Positions 38,984 to 45,675 of a stretch of 64,000 nt of DNA are shown here, one piece after another. Every line of letters starts with the position of its first letter. The stretch's first letter is position 1. A model generated the notes under the pieces. That model did no database searches and was not told the DNA's origin. It worked only from the letters and a program-made list of their open reading frames with translations. Both the position numbers and the translations under genes were made by a program. The DNA is taken from assembly GCA_019414205.1 (NCBI GenBank), contig DXML01000009.1:62001-126000 (forward strand). The letters are read 5' to 3'. The stretch is from Collinsella sp. (lineage in GTDB: Bacteria > Actinomycetota > Coriobacteriia > Coriobacteriales > Coriobacteriaceae).

Positions 38984-39705
38984 TGACGGTCTATGTGACA
39001 GGCGACGTGCACGGCAGGGCCGAGTACGGGTCCAGCCGGTTTGCATTCAAAAATTGGCCGCTGGGCCGGACCCTGACGCGCGATGACGCGGTGATCGTGG
39101 CCGGCGACTTCGGCTTTGTCTGGGACGGCTCGAATGCTGAGAGGTATTGGCTCGATTGGTTTGAGTCAAAACCATGGACCACGTGTTTCGTAGACGGCAA
39201 CCACGAGAACCACCGGATGCTGGCAGAACTGCCGGTGCGGGAGTGGAACGGCGGCCTCGTCCATGAGGCGCGACCGCACGTGCTGCACCTGATGCGCGGA
39301 GAGGTGTTCGATATCGACGGGTTCACAGTCCTTGCCATGGGCGGCGCCGCGAGCAACGACAGGCAGTATCGCAAGGAGGGGAGGAGCTGGTGGCCCGAGG
39401 AGATGCCGAGCGAGGAAGAGATGGACCACTGCCGCGCCTCGCTCAACCGCGTAGGCTGGAGGGTCGACTACGTGGTGAGTCACGAGGCTCCTGCTGCCCT
39501 GGCTAGAGAGCTGTGCCGCGAGCGCGGACGTGAGTGCGGCGGGGATACGCTGCAAACTTTCCTGGGCGAGCTCGACGGGCGGCTCGACTATCGCATCTGG
39601 CTCTTCGGGCATTACCACGGCGACGAATGGCGCGACGACAGGCATCGCCTGGTCTATCGAGACATCGTGCCGATCGAAAGTGCTGCGCCCGGTTCTCAGT
39701 TCTAG
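38983..39705 (+). CDS. Metallophosphoesterase 3 (calcineurin-like)
   Basis: 240 residues; ATG overlaps the previous stop (TGATG). Motifs: Gly-Asp-Val-His-Gly, Ala-Gly-Asp-Phe-Gly, Gly-Asn-His-Glu-Asn, a Ser-His-Glu block and Phe-Gly-His-Tyr-His. Closely similar to protein 2. All three appear active. The operon ends at a strong hairpin that overlaps the stop. Confidence 0.8.
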   Translation: MTVYVTGDVHGRAEYGSSRFAFKNWPLGRTLTRDDAVIVAGDFGFVWDGSNAERYWLDWFESKPWTTCFVDGNHENHRMLAELPVREWNGGLVHEARPHVLHLMRGEVFDIDGFTVLAMGGAASNDRQYRKEGRSWWPEEMPSEEEMDHCRASLNRVGWRVDYVVSHEAPAALARELCRERGRECGGDTLQTFLGELDGRLDYRIWLFGHYHGDEWRDDRHRLVYRDIVPIESAAPGSQF

Positions 39706-39738
39706 AAACCCCCTAGAAATGCTCTAGAGGGTTTCTAG
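39702..39738. terminator. Long bidirectional terminator hairpin
   Basis: A 16-bp stem with one mismatch (arms from 39702 and to 39738, outer CTAGAAACCC with GGGTTTCTAG), loop of about 5 bases. It lies between two converging genes. Confidence 0.75.
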
Positions 39739-39758
39739 AAAATTAGATGCTATGCGAC

Positions 39759-40337
39759 CTACTCATCCTTCATCTGGGTCATGGCCTCGACCTTGGCCTC
39801 GGCCGCGGCTGCCCGCTGCTCGGAGGCGGCGAGGCGGTCCTTGAGGGCGGCTACCGCGGCCATCAGGTCGTGCTGGGCCAGGAGCGCATCGCTCAGCTCG
39901 GCTTGGGCTTTCAACGCGGCGTCACGCTCGACGCGCAGGCGCTCGATCTCATCGGCCATGGCTTCAGCCTCGGCGCGGAGCTGAACGACCTGCCTGTCGA
40001 GCTCCTTAGCACGGGAGAAGTACCTGACGCTTGCGGCGTGGAGCTCGTTGTTCTCGAGCTCGAGGCTCGCGGTATCGAGCTCGAACTTCTCCTCTATAAA
40101 GGCAATCCGCTCATTGCAGTCGGCCTCAAGTCTTTCGTTCCGATCCGTCGCCTCGACGAGCTTGCGGCTGAATTCATCCACCTGGGCCATGAGCAGTGCG
40201 TTCTCGGTCATGAGGTTGCCCGTCTCGCGCAGCAGCTTCTCCCGCTATGTCGCCTCGATCCGCTCGGCGGCCTCATCGAGGACGGACTTCACGCCGGGCG
40301 TCTCGCTGATTTTTCTGTCGTTCGAGTTGTCTGTCAT
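39759..40337 (-). pseudogene. Coiled-coil protein gene interrupted by an in-frame TAG
   Basis: On the - strand a frame starts at ATG 40337 and runs to 39759, broken only by TAG at 40247-40245. The first 30 residues (Met-Thr-Asp-Asn-Ser-Asn-Asp, then Ala-Ala-Glu-Arg-Ile-Glu-Ala-Thr) continue after it as Arg-Glu-Lys-Leu-Leu-Arg-Glu-Thr-Gly-Asn-Leu. The second part could be made alone from ATG 40211 (150 residues). That part is a continuous heptad coiled coil rich in Glu, Ala, Leu and Arg. Function unknown. Confidence 0.6.
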
Positions 40338-40649
40338 CGTGCGGCACTCCAATCAACAATGGGCATGGCCCCGCCATGCCGTACGGCTGGGAACAAATAC
40401 GCGGCCGCTGTTGAGTTGTGTTTGTCCTGCGCTTGGTGAGTTCTAAAAGCGTTCAAGTCATGCGTTCACGCAGGTTTTCGATTGGAGAAATACCGCACGC
40501 TTTCATGGTATCACGTGCCTTAAAGACCATGAATGGACGGCCATATCGATTCGTTGAAAATGGCACCTACGACGTGCTGGTGGCAGGAGGTGAGGGCGTT
40601 AAAGATGTCGAGAATGATTATGGGAGTATTTTAGATGCAGGTATGAGAA

Positions 40650-40711
40650 AGGGTCGAATCGAAGTGTCTGGCCGGACGCCAATTGTCCGGGAACTGTTCC
40701 GGTTCGACCCT
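40650..40711. repeat. Structured repeat, copy 2
   Basis: Its 37-bp core 40660-40696 is identical to that at 35331-35367. Outer arms AGGGTCGAA (40650-40658) and TTCGACCCT (40703-40711) pair fully although their bases partly differ from copy 1. Confidence 0.65.
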
Positions 40712-40847
40712 GCTTCATTTTACATCCGCGGCATGTTTTTGTAGACGCCTGGCGATTACCGACCTTCACGACCTCGATGACGGTTTCCCCGTCCTCGATT
40801 CTTGCCAGATTGCGGTGGACATCGCTGCGCGAACGGCCGGATATCAT
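40712..40847 (-). pseudogene. Fragment resembling a Phd-type antitoxin
   Basis: From ATG 40847 the - strand reads Ser-Arg-Ser-Asp-Val-His-Arg-Asn-Leu, then Glu-Asp-Gly-Glu-Thr-Val-Ile-Glu-Val-Val-Lys, then Gly-Asn-Arg-Gln-Ala, like the first half of Phd/YefM antitoxins. The frame then runs into the structured repeat, so the gene is truncated or ends by frameshift. No toxin partner is visible. Nothing else supported lies in 40338-40649. Confidence 0.25.
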
Positions 40848-40849
40848 TT

Positions 40850-40892
40850 GAGCCAGAATCCTCTTCTATTGAAGCGGATTCTGGCTCAGTGG
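40850..40892. terminator. Terminator between the antitoxin-like fragment and the winged-helix gene
   Basis: A perfect 12-bp stem (GAGCCAGAATCC at 40850-40861 with GGATTCTGGCTC at 40876-40887) and a following GTTTTT tail on the + strand. Confidence 0.75.
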
Positions 40893-40944
40893 TTTTTAAC
40901 TCGGTTGTTTGACAGAAGCCCACGTCGATAGTCGGTCTGCGGAC

Positions 40945-41331
40945 TTAAGATTTCGGGGGCTCCCAAGCGTTTTCGATCGCGGCGCGGTAGATTGCAGCGT
41001 AATTAAGCATCCAGCTGCCATCACCCGCTTTTTGAATAAACCCCTTATTCTTCAAAGAGGTATAGGCCCGGGAGATCGTGTTCTTACTTAGGTGGTAGCG
41101 CTCCTCAATCCATTTGCTTTTTGCGTAAAAGCCCATGGCTCGTTTGTTTTTGGAAGGATTTCCAAGCTTCCATACGAGGCCGAGGATGAGGCGCTCGGCA
41201 GCGACAGTGGTGGCACAACACGCCCAGTCGGGCACCGAAATAAAATTCGCGTTATCCATTTTCCTTCTAATCTCTCGTTGCTCAGTAACATCATCGGAAA
41301 ATTTGTCGGAAATCGACGGTAGCTCGCTCAT
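40945..41331 (-). CDS. Winged-helix protein, possible replication or maintenance regulator
   Basis: 128 residues from ATG 41331 (GGTGG site). The C-terminal half (Ile-Glu-Glu-Arg-Tyr-His-Leu-Ser-Lys-Asn-Thr-Ile-Ser-Arg-Ala-Tyr-Thr-Ser-Leu then Gly-Phe-Ile) is a winged helix like those of plasmid Rep N-domains and MarR/GntR-like regulators. It follows the excisionase-like gene in the same direction, so it belongs to the integration/maintenance module of the second element. It may bind the iteron-like repeats, but that is a guess. Confidence 0.5.
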   Translation of the reverse strand: MSELPSISDKFSDDVTEQREIRRKMDNANFISVPDWACCATTVAAERLILGLVWKLGNPSKNKRAMGFYAKSKWIEERYHLSKNTISRAYTSLKNKGFIQKAGDGSWMLNYAAIYRAAIENAWEPPKS

Positions 41332-41340
41332 GTTTACCAC

Positions 41341-41586
41341 CTAGTCAAGGTGGGCGGTACGACCTTCAAGCTGCTTGAAAAGCTCATAAAACGAGCTTTC
41401 AAACATGTAATTCGAGCGATGGATTTGGATGAGCTTGCCGGACTCGCGCATGAATTTGCGGGCGGTGTTTTCGCTCCAGCCAGTGAGTTCGCGGATATCG
41501 TTAACGCGGAGCAACCGATCGCACTGAGCGGCACCAGTGGGGAAAGTCGGTGTGGACGCCTGAGTGCTAATCTTTGGAGTAGCCAT
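41341..41586 (-). CDS. Excisionase-like small HTH protein
   Basis: 81 residues. The centre (Leu-Leu-Arg-Val-Asn-Asp-Ile-Arg-Glu-Leu-Thr-Gly-Trp-Ser-Glu-Asn-Thr-Ala-Arg) is the HTH of MerR/excisionase-type proteins, which bend attachment-site DNA and turn the integrase towards excision. It lies 218 bases from the integrase in the same direction, as Xis usually does. The gap 41587-41804 is AT-rich and holds only promoter-like sequence. Confidence 0.6.
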   Translation of the reverse strand: MATPKISTQASTPTFPTGAAQCDRLLRVNDIRELTGWSENTARKFMRESGKLIQIHRSNYMFESSFYELFKQLEGRTAHLD

Positions 41587-41804
41587 GATGAGCTATCCTT
41601 TCAATGAGGGCCCTCCCTGTGCTTGTAAGACTTACCAGGTTCATAAGCACTTGGGGGGCCGGTTTCTATGACTACATGCGTAGCCATCTGACAGCTTTAG
41701 CATGTATTAAAACTCATTAGTTGTCAATCAAATATAGCATCTACCTGCGGAAACGGTATTATAGTACCGTAATATTATGAATAAAACGATGAATGAAAAA
41801 CATG

Positions 41805-43052
41805 CTATTTCTCGCTTCTCTGTATATAGGCGTTGATGAAGTCTTCGTAGCCTTTAACTGCTTTTATTTCTGATTGTTGAACGAGGCTTGTATACGTTTT
41901 GAGCGTGATATTGGGGTCCGCGTGGCCAAGAATACCTTGCACGCTTCTAACGTCCGATCCGTTCGCCAGCATAAAAGTGCTTACGCAATGCCTGAGCTGA
42001 TGCGGGCAGATGCCCTTATATAGTTTTCCGCCAGTCGAATTATTCGGCTCATAGATTCCAAGATTGCAGCTAACTGCGAAATCGCGAAACCAATGGTTGA
42101 AGATGTAGTTCTTCATGTGACAGACAGTAGGGACCCCTTGCTCGACAGCAATATCGCTAATGATGGGAGTGCTGCCAGTCTGGGACAGCCCCAGAGAGGC
42201 CAGGAGCTCTTTTTGTATGGCTGACCATGATTGAAGACGTTCGGCCAGGGTTTCTCCAACGGGGATTTTGCGTTGGCTTTCTTGTGACTTGGGTGCCCTC
42301 AGTTCATGATCGTTGGTGTACTGCCTGTCAATTTTCAAGGTTTTATTGGCAGGGTCCCAATCGCGCCATTCGAGGCCCAGCATCTCGCCTTTTCGCATAC
42401 CCGTATACACTAGTACTAGCGTACCAACAGCTTCGGCGGTGAGCTCAATGTGTTGAAGATGTGTGCATAGGGTAGCTACTTGCTCGATTGTCAGTGATTC
42501 TCTTTTGTTGCGTGGTCTGCGAACATGAACGGTAGCGCAGGGGTTTCGGTCAATTATTCTCTTTGCGACTGCATTCGACAGAATCTGGCGCAGTTTCGCA
42601 TTGATTCGTACAAGCTCAGATGGTTTGTATTTTCCCGTACGACGAGCTTCGGCATATGTTTCTTCGATTAGATCGGGAGTTAGCCCCTCAATTGTCTGAA
42701 ACGCACCGAATAGGTCTTCGATATGCCTGCAATCGTACGCTTCTCTTTCATAGCTCGTTGGCGCAAGCTCGGTGTCCCTATTTTCATGAAAGGCCCAGCA
42801 GTAGGACGCAAGCAAAGTGGGCTTTTTAGTTTTAGTGATCGTGCCAGAGGAGTTGATTTCAGCAAGCTTGGCCTGCATTGCAGCCTTAGCTTCTGTTTTA
42901 GTCTTGCAACGAACCGTATAAGTTGGGGATCGTTTGTAACGCCCTGTCTTAGGGTCCTTGACCCCAAGGGAAAAATAATAGCGATAGGTGTTAGGTGATC
43001 TCTTGTCTTTCCAACACGTGCCTCTTCCGCTAATTAGTGGCTGTTCTGACAT
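41805..43052 (-). CDS. Tyrosine integrase
   Basis: A 415-residue site-specific recombinase. The N-terminal domain (about 8-70, Gly-Thr-Cys-Trp-Lys-Asp-Lys then Arg-Tyr-Tyr-Phe-Ser-Leu-Gly-Val) is AP2-like and binds arm sites. A core-binding domain (about 80-180) follows. The catalytic residues are Arg220 (Tyr-Thr-Gly-Met-Arg-Lys-Gly-Glu), His351 and Arg354 (His-Gln-Leu-Arg-His), His377 (Gly-His-Ala) and Tyr387. It cuts and joins at the tRNA-Arg site 192 bases away. All catalytic parts are present, so it may be active. Confidence 0.92.
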   Translation of the reverse strand: MSEQPLISGRGTCWKDKRSPNTYRYYFSLGVKDPKTGRYKRSPTYTVRCKTKTEAKAAMQAKLAEINSSGTITKTKKPTLLASYCWAFHENRDTELAPTSYEREAYDCRHIEDLFGAFQTIEGLTPDLIEETYAEARRTGKYKPSELVRINAKLRQILSNAVAKRIIDRNPCATVHVRRPRNKRESLTIEQVATLCTHLQHIELTAEAVGTLVLVYTGMRKGEMLGLEWRDWDPANKTLKIDRQYTNDHELRAPKSQESQRKIPVGETLAERLQSWSAIQKELLASLGLSQTGSTPIISDIAVEQGVPTVCHMKNYIFNHWFRDFAVSCNLGIYEPNNSTGGKLYKGICPHQLRHCVSTFMLANGSDVRSVQGILGHADPNITLKTYTSLVQQSEIKAVKGYEDFINAYIQRSEK

Positions 43053-43244
43053 CTTTGCACTCCGTTTCTTTGAATAGTTTTCAACAATTCATTGAGTGCA
43101 GTTTAGCTAAAGCTGTTAGTAATATGTTTGTAAAAGCGTAGGCGCAGCTACCGGAGGTAAAAGACACAAACTGCTATGTTTATCTGCGGTTATATGGTGT
43201 TCAATGATGCTTGATGAATAGTAGGGGGTAGCATTAAATCATAT

Positions 43245-43289
43245 CTCCTAAAGCGGGTGTCGACGGTTCGAATCCGCCCGGGGGCACCA
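43245..43289 (+). other. Right attachment site: 3' half of tRNA-Arg(CCU)
   Basis: Anticodon loop CTCCTAA (43245-43251, anticodon CCU at 43247-43249), anticodon 3' arm, 5-base variable loop, T stem with TTCGAAT loop (43267-43273), 7-base acceptor strand, A and CCA (to 43289) all have the right lengths. The 5' bases do not pair with it, so only the 3' half is here. The intact tRNA should be recreated at the left end outside the window. Confidence 0.75.
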
Positions 43290-43298
43290 GAAGATTAT

Positions 43299-43324
43299 AA
43301 CGGCGTCGCGAGAGCGGCGCCGTT
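43299..43324 (+). terminator. Terminator behind the tRNA end
   Basis: AACGGCG (43299-43305) pairs with CGCCGTT (43318-43324), with a GC-rich top. It would be the native tRNA terminator. Downstream (43325-43492) lies non-coding DNA with worn tRNA-end copies and another hairpin, GAGCCCGGTAC/GTACCGGGCTC at 43434-43444 and 43454-43464. Confidence 0.55.
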
Positions 43325-43492
43325 TCTGGTTTGTGGGAGCTGCCGACGGATTAGGACCGTCGACACCCGCGTCACCAATTTCCCCGCGGGGGGGGGAGTT
43401 TTCGAATCAGCCCGGGGACACCAGAGATTGATCGAGCCCGGTACACCGTCACGGTACCGGGCTCTTCTGGTTCATGTCATGTCAAAAACGAA

Positions 43493-43523
43493 GCGCCCGC
43501 TTGCTGGGGGAGCAAGCGGGCGC
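43493..43523 (-). terminator. Terminator of the kinase operon
   Basis: A perfect 12-bp stem (43493-43504 with 43512-43523, GCGCCCGCTTGC and its complement). Read on the - strand it is followed by a T-rich stretch and lies 53 bases after the pknB stop. Confidence 0.75.
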
Positions 43524-43575
43524 CTGTGAGCGAATATGTTTGCGGCGGGAGCCGTAATGGGCGGTGGGGCGGCGA

Positions 43576-45543
43576 CTAGTTGGTCGTACCGGAATCGTCG
43601 CCCGTGCTCGTGCCCGAGCCAGAGCCCGAACCCGAGCCAGAAATCGAAACCGTCAGCGTAATCGTGCTGTCGGTGGACTGCTTGCCGGTGGGGGAGACGC
43701 CCGTAACGGTGGCATCCTCGTTACCGCTCACGGGATTGCCGTTCTGGTCACAGAAGCCAATGTTATAGAAACCGGCGTTGTTGAGCGCGGTAACGGCGGC
43801 GGAAATGCTCTTGCCGTATAGGTTGCCCGGGACGGAGGCCTTGCCGGACTTCTTGGCAATGACGACAGTGATCGTGGCGCCGGGCTTCTGCTTGCCACTG
43901 GGGTTCCAGCTAATGACGGTGCCCTCGGTGACGGAGTCGTTCTCCTGGTAGCTGACGTCGACGCCAAAGCCTGCCATATCGAGGGCGTTGCGCGCCTGGG
44001 CCTCGGTCATGTCGGTCAGATCGGGGACGGACGTGGTATCCGGGCCGCCCGAGACCTTGTACGAGATGGTCGTGCCCTTCGCGACTTCCTTACCGGCTTC
44101 GGTGCCCTGCTCAAAGACCTGGCCCTCATCGGCCTCGTTGGCCTCCTCGGAGGCGTTGCCCTTCAGGCCAACGCTTGCCAGCGCGGCCTCGGCCTGGTCC
44201 TTGGTCAGGCCGACAAGCCGGGGAACCTCAACCTTCTCGGAGGGCTTGGGACCCTTGGAGATTACCAGGTTCACCTTGGTGCCCTTGGCCTTCTTGGTGT
44301 TGCCGTTGGGCGTCTGCTCGGCGACCTTGCCCTCGTCGACATCGTCGTTGTAGCTTTGGTCGATGGTGCCGACCTCGAGGCCGGCTTCCTTGATCAGCTC
44401 GACGGCAGTCTGCTGGTCCTTGCCCAGCACATCGGGCACGGTGACCTGCTCGCCGCCAAAGAGTCCTGTGGCAAAGGCCACCACGATGCCGATGACGGCA
44501 ACGGCTGCCACCACGGCGGCGATGATCTTGTTCTTGTTGGATTTGGGCTTTTCGACCTCGTAGGAGCCGGTGGAGCCCGAAACCGAGCTACGGGCGGTAT
44601 TCTGGCCGCTCACGCCCGAGACGGGACGCACCATGGCGCGCGTTTGATCGGAAAGCTCGCGAGTCTTGGTGGCGCCCAGCTCACCGGGGGCACCGATGAT
44701 GCGCGTGGGCTCCGAGACGTTGACGGCACGGCCCGACAGGTAGCTATTGAGCACCTGACGAAGCTCGTCGGCGGTCTGGAAGCGGTTTGCCGGGTCCTTC
44801 TCCATGCACTTGAGGATGATGCGCTCAAGGTCGGCGTCGACACCGGAGTTGATCTGGCTCGGCGGAATAGGCAACTCGTTGACTTGCTTGAGTGCGACCG
44901 AGATGGCGTCGTCACCGTCAAAGGGAACGCGGCCGGTGGCGCACTCGTACATCACGACGCCCAGCGAGTAGATATCCGAGGTGGGGCCGAGGTCCTGACC
45001 GCGGGTCTGCTCGGGGCTGACGTAGTGGGCGGTTCCCAGCACGTTGTTGTCTTGCGTGAGGTGGCTGTTCTTGGCGCGCGCGATGCCAAAGTCCATCACC
45101 TTGATGTTGCCGTCGGGCAGCACCATGATGTTCTGCGGCTTAATGTCGCGGTGGATGATCTCGTGCTTGTGGGCGACCGAAAGCGCAGAGCTGATCTGCG
45201 AGCCGATCTGGGCGACCTTCTTGGGGTCGAGGGCGCCGTGGCTCTTGATGCCGCTCTTAAGGTCGGTGCCGCGCAGGTACTCCATGACGATGTAATAGGT
45301 GTCGCCGTCCTTGCCCCAATCGTAGACGCCCACGATATAGGGGGAGGAGAGACCGGCTGCTGCCTGGGCCTCCTGCTTAAAGCGTGCGGCGAAGGTTGCG
45401 TCGCCAGCATACTGCGGCAGCATGATCTTGACGGCTACCGTGCGGTCGAGGACCTGGTCCTGTGCACGGTAGACGGTCGCCATGCCGCCTGTTCCCACCT
45501 TATCCTTGAGGAGGTATCTTCCCCCGAGGACCCTCTGTTCCAT
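43576..45543 (-). CDS. pknB: Ser/Thr protein kinase with PASTA domains
   Basis: 655 residues from ATG 45543 (AGGAG site; ATG 45558 is in frame but overlaps that site). Kinase domain about 10-275 with the Gly-Thr-Gly-Gly-Met loop, Val-Ala-Val-Lys, His-Arg-Asp-Ile-Lys-Pro-Gln-Asn and Asp-Phe-Gly-Ile-Ala. One membrane span near 340-365, then about four extracellular PASTA repeats that sense muropeptides, and a Gly/Ser/Thr-rich tail. PknB controls cell-wall growth and division by phosphorylating wall-synthesis proteins. It is the last gene of the wall cluster, with a 132-bp gap before it. Confidence 0.92.
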   Translation of the reverse strand: MEQRVLGGRYLLKDKVGTGGMATVYRAQDQVLDRTVAVKIMLPQYAGDATFAARFKQEAQAAAGLSSPYIVGVYDWGKDGDTYYIVMEYLRGTDLKSGIKSHGALDPKKVAQIGSQISSALSVAHKHEIIHRDIKPQNIMVLPDGNIKVMDFGIARAKNSHLTQDNNVLGTAHYVSPEQTRGQDLGPTSDIYSLGVVMYECATGRVPFDGDDAISVALKQVNELPIPPSQINSGVDADLERIILKCMEKDPANRFQTADELRQVLNSYLSGRAVNVSEPTRIIGAPGELGATKTRELSDQTRAMVRPVSGVSGQNTARSSVSGSTGSYEVEKPKSNKNKIIAAVVAAVAVIGIVVAFATGLFGGEQVTVPDVLGKDQQTAVELIKEAGLEVGTIDQSYNDDVDEGKVAEQTPNGNTKKAKGTKVNLVISKGPKPSEKVEVPRLVGLTKDQAEAALASVGLKGNASEEANEADEGQVFEQGTEAGKEVAKGTTISYKVSGGPDTTSVPDLTDMTEAQARNALDMAGFGVDVSYQENDSVTEGTVISWNPSGKQKPGATITVVIAKKSGKASVPGNLYGKSISAAVTALNNAGFYNIGFCDQNGNPVSGNEDATVTGVSPTGKQSTDSTITLTVSISGSGSGSGSGTSTGDDSGTTN

Positions 45544-45675
45544 TCCTGCTCCTAACATAACTATTCGCTCAACGATGTGTGTAGTACCTACGATGTGGCC
45601 GCTGGGGCCGTGTGGCGCGTTGCCGCTAACTCTTAGGCCGCGGCGCGCCTCGGGTGTCCGATTCGATCATGGGCA

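Noticed and set aside
40418..40744. A 108-codon + strand frame
   Set aside because: It runs across the structured repeat copy 2 and lacks a ribosome binding site. The repeat also gives similar spurious translations at the other copy.
43381..43425. A second tRNA
   Set aside because: Only a T-loop and acceptor-like end are present, and no anticodon or D arm can be formed. I read it as an insertion scar.
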